This document shows positions 18,089-25,968 of a stretch of DNA of 34,929 nt, in pieces. The first letter of the stretch is position 1, and every line of letters starts with the position of its first letter. This DNA is from an uncultured Lachnospiraceae bacterium (GTDB lineage: Bacteria > Bacillota > Clostridia > Lachnospirales > Lachnospiraceae), in assembly GCA_946405625.1 (NCBI GenBank), contig CAMJHQ010000034.1:1-34929 (forward strand), read 5' to 3'. The notes under the pieces are model-generated. The model saw only the letters and a program-made list of their open reading frames with translations. It did no database searches and had not been told where the DNA came from. Both the position numbers and the translations under genes were made by a program.

Positions 18089-18931
18089 ATGAAAAAGAAA
18101 GATTTGCCAGTAATCGCCATAATGTATGATTTTGATAAAACACTGTGTACGAAGAATATGCAGGAGTACTCTTTTATAAAGAGTGTAGGTATGTCGGTGG
18201 ATCAGTTCTGGAGCAAGTCGAACTCGCTTGCAAAGGAAGAACAGATGGACCCGGTTCTTGCTTATATGTATAAGATGATAGATGCTGCCAAGAAAAATGA
18301 TATGAGCATTCACAGAGAGGACTTCGTTGAGCTGGGTAAAAAGCTGAAGTTTATCAAGGGTGTTGAGACCTGGTTTGAAAGAATCAACAGCTTCGGACAG
18401 GAGCAGGGAGTTCAGATTGAGCATTATATCATTTCTTCGGGACTTAAAGAAATAATAGAGGGTTCGGCGATAGCTAAGGAATTTACCGAGATATTTGCAT
18501 GTGAATATATGTATGATGTAAACGGTATTGCATGTTGGCCGAAAAATGTAGTAAATTATACGACGAAAACGCAGTTTCTTTTTAGAATAAACAAGGGAGT
18601 ATCGGATCTTTCCGATGACAGATCCCTTAATGATTATATTCCGGAGGATGAAAGAAGGGTTCCTTTCAGAAATATGATCTATATCGCAGACGGACTTACG
18701 GATGTTCCTTGTATGAAGCTGGTTAAGAATAACGGTGGATATTCGATTGCGGTTTATCAGCAGGGAAAGAAAGAGACTGCGGAAGGGCTTATGAGAGATC
18801 ATAGAGTTAACTATGCCGAAACGGCAAATTACAGTGAAGGAAGCCCTCTTGAAAGTCTTATTAAGGATATAATAACCGATATGAGAGTAAAGGATAAATT
18901 GGTGAGACTCCATATCAAACAGAAGGGATAA
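18089..18931 (+). CDS. HAD-family phosphatase, phosphoserine-phosphatase-like
   Basis: A 280-residue soluble protein. Motif I is MYDFDKTLCTK (Asp14, Asp16), motif II is the ISSG turn in EHYIISSGLKE, and motif IV is YIADGLTDVPCM with its Asp pair. The layout resembles the phosphoserine phosphatase/COG4359-like branch of HAD enzymes; the substrate is unknown. TTG 18071 is in frame, but GGGGTGG (18078-18084) fits ATG 18089 better. It is placed between the MATE exporter and the Na/Pi transporter with gaps of 14 and 3 bases, indicating one transcript. Confidence 0.75.
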   Translation: MKKKDLPVIAIMYDFDKTLCTKNMQEYSFIKSVGMSVDQFWSKSNSLAKEEQMDPVLAYMYKMIDAAKKNDMSIHREDFVELGKKLKFIKGVETWFERINSFGQEQGVQIEHYIISSGLKEIIEGSAIAKEFTEIFACEYMYDVNGIACWPKNVVNYTTKTQFLFRINKGVSDLSDDRSLNDYIPEDERRVPFRNMIYIADGLTDVPCMKLVKNNGGYSIAVYQQGKKETAEGLMRDHRVNYAETANYSEGSPLESLIKDIITDMRVKDKLVRLHIKQKG

Positions 18932-18934
18932 ATA

Positions 18935-20620
18935 ATGGACATAATAGGAGTAATACAGCTTTTCGGAGGAATAGGATTCTTTCTTTACGGAATGAGTATG
19001 ATGGGGTCTGCCCTCAAGAAACTCGCAGGAGCGGGAATGCAGAGTATCCTTGAAAAGCTTACATCAGGAAAATCTAAAATAGTCGGAATACTCAAAGGAT
19101 GGGGACTCGGAACTCTTGTTACGGGTATAATCCAGAGTTCATCTGCAACAACGATGATGCTCATAGGTTTTGTAAATGCCGGTATCATGAAGCTGATCCA
19201 GGCAGTACCGGTCGTTTTCGGAGCAAATGTCGGCAGTACATTTACAGCACAGATCCTGAGACTTGGAGATCTGGGTTCGGGAACTATAATCCTGAAGCTT
19301 CTCAAGCCATCGAGCTTTGCACCTGCGCTGATAGCAATCGGTGCACTTATGCATGTATTCGGAAAGAAAAAGAAGACGAAGGATTTATCTGAGCTGCTTA
19401 TCGGACTCGGAGTGCTCTTCCTCGGAATGACTGCAATGGAGAAGGTTTTCGAACCGCTCAAAGAGGATGCGAGTTTCCAGAAACTGTTCGTATCCTTCAG
19501 CAACCCTATAGTCGGAATTCTTGTAGGTATAGTGCTTACTGCGGTTATACAGAGTTCGAGTGCTGCAGTCGGAATTCTTCAATCATTATCTGTAACGGGC
19601 GGAATTACATTTGCTACAGCTGTTCCTTTCATCATAGGACAGAATATCGGAAAATGTGCGACCGTAATCCTTGGAGGAATCGGAGCAGATAAGAAGGCGA
19701 AGAGAGTGGCATTCACATATCTTCTGTTTAATATATTGAGCTGTATAATAATTACTGCTGTTGTATACGGCATCTATTACACGGTCGGAATAAGCTGGTT
19801 TTCAAAGGCGGTGAACAGAGGTGATATTGCAAATGTTCATCTTCTGTTTAACCTTATTCCAAGTCTTTTATTCCTTCCGTTCACTGAGCCTATCGCTAAG
19901 CTGACAGGAGTTATCCTTCGTGACAAGGACGAAGAAGAAGAGAGTGAAGTATCCGAGTTTAAGGTACTTGATGACAGACTTCTTGAAATTCCGGCAGTGG
20001 CTTTACGTCAGTCGAGAGATATGGTCATTAAAATGTTTGAGCGTGTTATCGAGAATTATAATACAGCTGTCGGACTGCTTACGGATTATGATGAAAAGGT
20101 ATTTGCGGAACTTGAGAAGAATGAAGAGTTTATAGATCAGTGCGAAACGGTGTTGTCTCATTACATAATCAGTATAGAGAAGAAGAAGCTCGATGATGAC
20201 GGAAGAAGAGAGGTTTCACAGCTGCTCAGTTCTATAAGTGATATAGAGAGAATGGGTGATTATGCGATTAAAATTGCATATATCGCAAAGGAGAAGAAGG
20301 AATCGGGAATTGGCTTTACAGATAAGGGCGAGGCGGAAAGACTTGCTGTGGAGGGACCGGTTACTCAATGTATCAACGATACTTTCAGGGCGTTTAAGAA
20401 TAAAGATGTTGTAATTGCCTCTCGAATCGAAGTTATGAAGGCCGTTATCGATGAGATGAAGGATAAGGCTAAGGCGGGACATATAGAGAGACTTGAAACC
20501 GGTGAATGCAGTATTCAGGCAGGCGTTTCTCTGCTGGATATACTCAATGCATATGAGAGAATCTGCGGTCATTCGGAAAATGTGGCAGGTAATGTAATCA
20601 AAAGAGCTAATTTAGGCTGA
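18935..20620 (+). CDS. Na+/phosphate cotransporter family protein with PhoU-like domain
   Basis: A 561-residue membrane protein of the Na/Pi-cotransporter II family. Two inverted transport repeats each carry the diagnostic QSSS motif (67-70 and 206-209), in the contexts TGIIQSSSATT and TAVIQSSSAAV. The C-terminal 220 residues (from about 340) are helical and PhoU-like, with 'SQLLSSISDIERMGDYA'. It would import phosphate driven by sodium or be involved in phosphate homeostasis. AAGGGA precedes the ATG by seven bases. It is the last gene in its operon; no clear terminator is seen before the next gene. Confidence 0.88.
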   Translation: MDIIGVIQLFGGIGFFLYGMSMMGSALKKLAGAGMQSILEKLTSGKSKIVGILKGWGLGTLVTGIIQSSSATTMMLIGFVNAGIMKLIQAVPVVFGANVGSTFTAQILRLGDLGSGTIILKLLKPSSFAPALIAIGALMHVFGKKKKTKDLSELLIGLGVLFLGMTAMEKVFEPLKEDASFQKLFVSFSNPIVGILVGIVLTAVIQSSSAAVGILQSLSVTGGITFATAVPFIIGQNIGKCATVILGGIGADKKAKRVAFTYLLFNILSCIIITAVVYGIYYTVGISWFSKAVNRGDIANVHLLFNLIPSLLFLPFTEPIAKLTGVILRDKDEEEESEVSEFKVLDDRLLEIPAVALRQSRDMVIKMFERVIENYNTAVGLLTDYDEKVFAELEKNEEFIDQCETVLSHYIISIEKKKLDDDGRREVSQLLSSISDIERMGDYAIKIAYIAKEKKESGIGFTDKGEAERLAVEGPVTQCINDTFRAFKNKDVVIASRIEVMKAVIDEMKDKAKAGHIERLETGECSIQAGVSLLDILNAYERICGHSENVAGNVIKRANLG

Positions 20621-20754
20621 TTTATTTGTGAAAATTGTTGAATTGCGTTAAATAATCGGCAAATTAACGAAAAAAATTGGTAAAAATCTTAAAAAAGATA
20701 TGGAATATTTTGGCCTAACGTGATAACATTTTGTATACGAGGAGGATTGCACAC

Positions 20755-22020
20755 ATGAAGCCATTTAAGAACGCGTATGATGCAATAAAAAGGTTACTTG
20801 AGAACATCAAGAAGAGTTTTAAGGGTGAACCAAAAGATGTTAAACCACCGGTAGGAACAGTAGTTGATGATATTATAGAACCGGAAGCGGATGACTCTGA
20901 GCAGGGGTTTGAGGAGATTCCGCAGGAGGTAGTTGAACCGGCCAAGCCGGCTCCGGAGAAAAAGCCTGCAGAGAAGGACAAACCTAAGAAGAAGTCCGGC
21001 GGAGAGGATCCGGAAAAGAAAGCCAAGGAAGAAGCGGAAGCTAAGGCTAAGAAGGCCAGAGACGAGGAAGCCGCTGCAAGAAAGAAGGCTGCCAAGGAAA
21101 GAGCTGAGACCGAGAAACGTGTTGCAGCTGAGATGGCTAGAGAAGAAGCCGAGGCTAAGAAGAAATATGATGAAGAAGTTCGTAAGAGAGCTGAGAGAGC
21201 CGCAAAGAGAGAGGCTGAGGAGAAGAAGGCTGAGCAGCGTGCTGCAAGACGTCAGATGGAAGATCAGTCAAGCTCCAGCGGAAAGACTGTTGTAGATCCT
21301 GTTACAGGCGAGACAGTAGCACTCGGAACACTTCCTGCAGAGGCTACATATCTTAAGAAATACGAGAAACTTTCAACAACCGGTGATGATGTTATAGTAG
21401 CACTTAACTCTATCCAGAAGCATCTGGATATGCCTAAAAATATAGTAGTCCTTGGACGTAACGGTTTTGGTACCGTTAAGGTCGGTGAAGACTTCGCAAG
21501 AAGTTTCTATGCTATGGGACTTATTAAGTCTGAGAAGATTGCAAAGATCAAGGCTAAGCAGCTTAACAAGATCGGTCTTGAGAAGCTGAAGGATCTTAAG
21601 GGCGGATGTCTTATTATTGAGAATGCCGGACTTGTTACGGCATCAAAGCTTGTTGAGGTCATTAAAAACTCATCTCCTGAAGAGAATGATTATGTAGTTA
21701 TTCTTACAGGTGAGATTGATTCTCTTGCAGGATTCTTTGAAGACAACAAGGAAATCGTTGATTACTTCATCTATCTTATCGATATCCATAAGATCAGAGA
21801 GCGTGGCATGGTTACACTTGCCAAGGGTTATGTCAAGGAGAAAGGTTATACTGCTGACAAGCCTGTATATGATAAGTTTAAGGCGGCGCTTTCATCTATG
21901 GAGGTTGGTAATATCGACCGTTTCATAGAGATGATCGATAAGGCTATTGAGAAGTGCGACAGCCGTGAAAAGATTGAAGGAAACGAAAAGAAAGAAATTC
22001 ATTCCGAAGACGTTCAGTAG
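20755..22020 (+). CDS. Charged coiled-coil protein with degenerate CbxX-like AAA+ domain
   Basis: A 421-residue protein. Residues 1-80 are charged and Pro/Glu/Lys-rich. Residues 85-170 form an almost uninterrupted Ala/Glu/Lys/Arg coiled coil. Residues 195-385 follow the CbxX/CfxQ AAA+ pattern: Walker-A position VVLGRNGFGTVKVGEDFA, Walker-B position GGCLIIENAGLV, then YVVILTGEIDSLAGFFEDN and a 'YVKEKGY' segment. The Walker A lacks Lys at its usual place (Thr240 after Gly239) and Walker B has Glu-Asn rather than Asp-Glu, so ATP hydrolysis is doubtful. A scaffolding role is inferred. GGAGG at 20741-20745 decides ATG 20755. The 134-base spacer before it is very A+T-rich without clear promoter boxes. 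Confidence 0.6.
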   Translation: MKPFKNAYDAIKRLLENIKKSFKGEPKDVKPPVGTVVDDIIEPEADDSEQGFEEIPQEVVEPAKPAPEKKPAEKDKPKKKSGGEDPEKKAKEEAEAKAKKARDEEAAARKKAAKERAETEKRVAAEMAREEAEAKKKYDEEVRKRAERAAKREAEEKKAEQRAARRQMEDQSSSSGKTVVDPVTGETVALGTLPAEATYLKKYEKLSTTGDDVIVALNSIQKHLDMPKNIVVLGRNGFGTVKVGEDFARSFYAMGLIKSEKIAKIKAKQLNKIGLEKLKDLKGGCLIIENAGLVTASKLVEVIKNSSPEENDYVVILTGEIDSLAGFFEDNKEIVDYFIYLIDIHKIRERGMVTLAKGYVKEKGYTADKPVYDKFKAALSSMEVGNIDRFIEMIDKAIEKCDSREKIEGNEKKEIHSEDVQ

Positions 22021-22057
22021 TTCCGGATGTATTTTGAAGAAGGAACGAGGCTGAGGG

Positions 22058-22234
22058 ATGAACGAAGAAAAAATCAAAAGAATAAATGAGCTCTTTCATA
22101 AGTCAAAGAAATCCGGACTCACGGAATCCGAGAAAGCCGAACAGCAGGCTCTCCGAAAGGAATATCTTGCGGCGATAAGAGCGAATATTGATGCCCAGAT
22201 GGCAAATGTAAGGAAATCAGAGAAACGGACTTAA
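22058..22234 (+). CDS. YnzC/DUF896 family small protein
   Basis: A 58-residue protein read directly from the sequence, beginning MNEEKIKRINELFHKSK. The helical hairpin with 'LTESEKAEQQALRKEYL' and a following 'AAIRANIDAQM' helix is characteristic of DUF896/UPF0291 (B. subtilis YnzC, a SOS-associated small protein of unknown function). GAGG at 22047-22050 is properly spaced. It follows the coiled-coil gene after 37 bases and its stop codon lies inside the loop of a terminator. Confidence 0.88.
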   Translation: MNEEKIKRINELFHKSKKSGLTESEKAEQQALRKEYLAAIRANIDAQMANVRKSEKRT

Positions 22235-22245
22235 TGTCCGTTTTT
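22223..22245 (+). terminator. Rho-independent terminator overlapping the YnzC-family stop codon
   Basis: AAACGGAC (22223-22230) pairs with GTCCGTTT (22236-22243) around a TTAAT loop that contains the stop codon. T residues run from 22241 to 22245. Confidence 0.8.
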
Positions 22246-22288
22246 CTCGTTAATGTTAAAGATATTTTATGAATAAAGGAGGGAACAA

Positions 22289-23266
22289 ATGGCGGACGTT
22301 AGACCGGAAACAATGGAACGTATTACAACACCGGAGCTTGCAAAGGCTTTCATAGATGAGCAGGTAGCTCTGATGAGAGATCAGATCGGAGATAAGAAAG
22401 TTCTTCTTGCTCTTTCGGGTGGAGTTGATTCTTCAGTAGTAGCGGCACTTCTTATAAAAGCAGTCGGACAGCAGCTTGTATGTGTGCATGTTAATCATGG
22501 ACTTCTCAGAAAGGGAGAGCCGGAGCAGGTTATAAAAGTATTCAGAGATGAGATGAAGGCAAATCTTATCTATGTTGATGCTACAGACAGATTTCTGGAT
22601 AAGCTTGCGGGCGTATCCGATCCGGAGCAGAAGAGAAAGATTATAGGTAAAGAATTCATAGATGTTTTCGCTGAGGAAGCAGCAAAGCAGGACGGAATCG
22701 AATTCCTGGCACAGGGAACCATTTATCCTGATATCTTAGAGAGTGGCCCTGTAAAGTCACATCATAATGTCGGAGGACTACCTGAGGAGATGAACTTCGA
22801 GCTTGTTGAGCCGATCAAGCTTCTCTTCAAGGATGAAGTACGTGTTGTAGGAAAAGAACTTGGACTTCCAGATAACATGGTATATCGTCAGCCGTTCCCG
22901 GGACCGGGACTCGGAGTAAGATGTCCGGGAGCAATAACGAGAGACAGACTTGAGGCAGTTCGTGAAGCGGATGCAATCCTCCGTGAAGAGTTTGCAGCAG
23001 CAGGCCTTGAAGGAAAGGTATGGCAGTATTTCACAGTAGTACCAGATTTCAAGTCTACAGGAGTTAAGGATGGTCTCAGATCCTTTGACTGGCCGGTAAT
23101 CATCCGTGCCGTAAACACAAAGGACGCAATGACAGCAACCATCGAACCAATCCCATATGATCTCCTTGCAAAACTCACCGAACGCATCACCAGTGAAGTA
23201 AAGGGAGTTAACAGAGTACTCTACGACGTAACACCAAAACCTACGGGAACTATAGAGTATGAATAA
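22289..23266 (+). CDS. guaA: GMP synthase, ATP-pyrophosphatase and dimerisation part only
   Basis: A 325-residue enzyme for the last step of GMP synthesis (XMP + ATP + ammonia). The PP-loop SGGVDSS (Ser43-Ser49), VKSHHNVGGLP, QPFPGPGLGVR and the C-terminal PTGTIEYE are all conserved. The class I glutamine amidotransferase domain that normally occupies about 190 N-terminal residues is absent. The start has a strong AAGGAGGG site and the N-terminus begins naturally before the PP-loop domain, so this is not a truncation artefact. It must use free ammonia or a separate amidotransferase subunit, as in archaeal two-subunit enzymes. The 3' end borders the island. Confidence 0.9.
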   Translation: MADVRPETMERITTPELAKAFIDEQVALMRDQIGDKKVLLALSGGVDSSVVAALLIKAVGQQLVCVHVNHGLLRKGEPEQVIKVFRDEMKANLIYVDATDRFLDKLAGVSDPEQKRKIIGKEFIDVFAEEAAKQDGIEFLAQGTIYPDILESGPVKSHHNVGGLPEEMNFELVEPIKLLFKDEVRVVGKELGLPDNMVYRQPFPGPGLGVRCPGAITRDRLEAVREADAILREEFAAAGLEGKVWQYFTVVPDFKSTGVKDGLRSFDWPVIIRAVNTKDAMTATIEPIPYDLLAKLTERITSEVKGVNRVLYDVTPKPTGTIEYE

Positions 23267-23274
23267 ATACAATT

Positions 23275-23316
23275 TCCCGCAAACCCTTATAAATAAAGGG
23301 TTTGCGGGATTTTTTT
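23275..23316 (+). terminator. Rho-independent terminator of guaA
   Basis: A 13-bp perfect stem CCCGCAAACCCTT / AAGGGTTTGCGGG (plus a flanking T-A pair) with loop ATAAATA is followed by seven T. It marks the end of the chromosomal part. Confidence 0.9.
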
Positions 23317-23324
23317 GTGCTTTG

Positions 23325-23343
23325 TGACCGCATATTGACCGCA
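23325..23343 (+). repeat. Paired TGACCGCA direct repeats, candidate recombinase arm sites
   Basis: TGACCGCA occurs at 23325-23332 and 23336-23343, an 11-base period or one helical turn. The pair lies between the guaA terminator and the first recombinase gene, where arm-type binding sites of an integrase would be expected. The second copy overlaps the candidate -35 box of the recombinase promoter. Confidence 0.4.
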
Positions 23344-23362
23344 AAATGCCATAAAATACAGA
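23335..23362 (+). promoter_or_regulatory. Candidate promoter of the recombinase pair
   Basis: TTGACC (23335-23340, five of six consensus bases) with TACAGA (23357-23362) at 16 bases. The -10 box is poor. Overlap with the TGACCGCA repeats would allow recombinase binding to repress its own gene. Confidence 0.3.
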
Positions 23363-23423
23363 TAAGAGATGCTTGAATAATTGAATAATATTATGGTAAA
23401 ACATAGTTAGGAGGGCGCCAACT

Positions 23424-25967
23424 ATGAGAAGTGAGAAGGTATATAAGCTTGAAAATATCCCGGTAAAGAAGAATGGAACAGTTAGGAAGGTTCTAAATTT
23501 ATATAGCGAAATGGGTGTTCCATTTAAGCAACTAATAACCGATTATGCAATAGTGGTTTCGAATAAAAGCATATGTGAGGCTCTAGATCCATATACATAT
23601 TACAACAAGGGAATTTTGAATAATGGAATGGAGTCCGGTATATCAAAATTGCAATCTGTTTTTAATCTTGGTGCTGTAAAACTTGCTGAGGAGAAACCAT
23701 CAGATGTTATTCGAGCTGCATTTTATGATAATGTTGGCAGAAATGATTCGGCAATAGAATTGGGAATGGTTGTTCCTGAGTTTTTTGAGATGTCTGCAAA
23801 TAGTGAAAAATCTATGATAGTTAATCCGTCTCCGGATATGATTCTATCATATGAGTCATATAGGAAGGAAATGGAAAATTATTATGTGGTGAAAGATAAG
23901 TATATCGCAGCTCTTTATTCACATGAATTTAAAGATGCACACTTTATTACTTTTGAGGATATGGAAATGTCTCCAATAATGGACAGTATGCTTATTATTA
24001 ACAGAGATTATCTGTGCAGTCAGACTGATATGCTTTTTTCATGGGTGAGTAAATGCTCCGGAGGAATAATGGCATTTATTCCAAATGCATATATAGAGAA
24101 TAACAATAGTTGGAAAGAAGCGCTTTTGTGTACTGAACATTATATATCAGATATTTTGCTAGTTGATAATAAAGCTTTTAATTCAAGACCGAGAAATAAA
24201 AGTCTAATTAGAATAGAAAAAAATGAGGATCGAAATGATTGTTGCATATATTGTTCAGAATATGAGTCGAAAACCCAATGCTTAACATCATATATCGATG
24301 GTAAAAATATAAGTCTTAATGAGTTATTATCGGGTAAATATACAATAAAAAAACTATATAAAGGAATTAAACTTAAGCAAGAACAAACGCATGTATATTC
24401 AGCTGAGAAAAAATGGTATAAATTTTCACGCGAAATTAGTTTTCGATATAAAGACTATAATGACAAAAAAAACAGAAAAAGAATAGTGCTAAGTTACAAT
24501 TCAATTTCTGAGATGGGTAAAGAATATATTAAAAGGGGTAAACGTATTGGCCCATATATAGAAAGACGAGGAAGAACAATAGATGATGTATTTAGTAGAA
24601 TAAATGAATCTATTATAAACTCTGAATTATGTAATTACGTGAGGGGAGATGTATTAAGACATTTTGCAGGTAGATTTGATGGACATATAAGCCTAAAGAC
24701 ATTATGGGTTTTATGTCTGAATAATCTGAGAATGAGAAAACAGTACAATGAGGATATTTTGCTTGAATTATTAGAATCAAATGAGGGAATAAGTGATTAT
24801 GATATATATTTATACTCTCCAAAACAACTTACAGAAATGGTTTCTAATAAATTAGAAGTTGATACAGAAAATGTTCCATTAAAGTACTATGAACAATTAA
24901 ATATTTTATTTGAAACTGCGATTGCTTTGAAATACACAAATCATAACCCGATTGAGTCGATAATATCTAAGGTCAGTAAACGGGTGACAACAAGACAACA
25001 AGAAGTTAGAGATGCTTTGGTACATAAGATGTTTTTAGCAGATGAAGAATTTAAGATATTCAGATTTGCAGTTGGGGAAGCTATATCGAGTAATAAGTGT
25101 GTATTTGAGTCAAAATACTTATTGATTCTGATTAGACTATTTACTGGAATGGCCTTAAGAGAAGTATGTGCATTGACATGGAATGATTATAAGCAAATTA
25201 ACAATAGCGAAGAATACCATATTAGTGTTACAAAGTTTGTTAATGACAAAGGAAAAGTCATTTCACATATGGACAATGAAGACTTAAATAAATATAGATG
25301 GATTCCAGTCGCTCGACCGTTAAAGACTTTATTGAATTTGAGAAAGAGATTTCTGAATGAAAAGGGAATAGATGATCGAAATCTAGATAATATGCCAATA
25401 ATCATGAATAAAGAAAATTATTCGAAATCCGTAAATGCGAAATCTGCAATGATAAGAACTTACGATGCACGAATCCTTTGTAAAAAAGCACTTGATGAAT
25501 TAAATCTAGAAAATGACATAGTTATTCTTCCGGATGAATTCAATGAAATAACAACGGATTTATATAAATACAATGGAGATATATTTGTTTCAAATTTTTG
25601 GAAAAAGCTTAATCATATATGCGGTTTTGAAAATGGTGAGATTGACTATATTCTAGGTCGCAAATCAAAGGTGACTTTTTGGAAGCATTATTGTGATCTT
25701 ACAAATGATATATCGCAAAGTATTATGGCAGTTAAAATGAATAGATGGGTATCTCGCTATACAGCAATGCTTGAAAAACATATAGATGAATCCCCTGTAT
25801 TGTCAGATTGGGATCAAAAAACTAAGGTGCACAATGGACCTTATAATGGTGCATGTACATATACGGAGATATCAATCAATAACAATTCGACGAAAGCTAT
25901 AGATGTTGGATTAAGTATTGAAACTAATCATGGATATGAGTACAAAGTGAATATTTATGGGGAATAA
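23424..25967 (+). CDS. Large tyrosine recombinase-like protein with methyltransferase-like N-terminal region
   Basis: An 847-residue protein. The C-terminal part (about 545-775) has the tyrosine-recombinase frame: TGMALREVCALTWND (Arg579) and LGRKSKVTFWKHYCD (candidate nucleophile Tyr756). The box II H-x-x-R and the usual GH before Tyr are not conserved, so it may be inactive or act only with its partner. Residues about 130-270 resemble a class I N6-adenine methyltransferase: MIVNPSPDM at the motif I place, FITFEDME, then MLIINRDY (193-196) where NPPY/F is expected, followed by SGGIMAFIPNAYI. The missing Pro pair implies no catalysis. Strong AGGAGGG site before ATG 23424. The partner recombinase starts one base after its stop. 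Confidence 0.6.
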   Translation: MRSEKVYKLENIPVKKNGTVRKVLNLYSEMGVPFKQLITDYAIVVSNKSICEALDPYTYYNKGILNNGMESGISKLQSVFNLGAVKLAEEKPSDVIRAAFYDNVGRNDSAIELGMVVPEFFEMSANSEKSMIVNPSPDMILSYESYRKEMENYYVVKDKYIAALYSHEFKDAHFITFEDMEMSPIMDSMLIINRDYLCSQTDMLFSWVSKCSGGIMAFIPNAYIENNNSWKEALLCTEHYISDILLVDNKAFNSRPRNKSLIRIEKNEDRNDCCIYCSEYESKTQCLTSYIDGKNISLNELLSGKYTIKKLYKGIKLKQEQTHVYSAEKKWYKFSREISFRYKDYNDKKNRKRIVLSYNSISEMGKEYIKRGKRIGPYIERRGRTIDDVFSRINESIINSELCNYVRGDVLRHFAGRFDGHISLKTLWVLCLNNLRMRKQYNEDILLELLESNEGISDYDIYLYSPKQLTEMVSNKLEVDTENVPLKYYEQLNILFETAIALKYTNHNPIESIISKVSKRVTTRQQEVRDALVHKMFLADEEFKIFRFAVGEAISSNKCVFESKYLLILIRLFTGMALREVCALTWNDYKQINNSEEYHISVTKFVNDKGKVISHMDNEDLNKYRWIPVARPLKTLLNLRKRFLNEKGIDDRNLDNMPIIMNKENYSKSVNAKSAMIRTYDARILCKKALDELNLENDIVILPDEFNEITTDLYKYNGDIFVSNFWKKLNHICGFENGEIDYILGRKSKVTFWKHYCDLTNDISQSIMAVKMNRWVSRYTAMLEKHIDESPVLSDWDQKTKVHNGPYNGACTYTEISINNNSTKAIDVGLSIETNHGYEYKVNIYGE

Positions 25968-25968
25968 T

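Noticed and set aside
17873-18913. 346-codon minus-strand open frame
   Set aside because: It covers the end of the MATE gene and all of the HAD gene in antisense; no motif or ribosome site.
22289-23266. guaA as a pseudogene truncated by island insertion
   Set aside because: The missing domain is N-terminal, whereas the island is at the 3' end; the start has a strong ribosome site and all catalytic motifs are intact.
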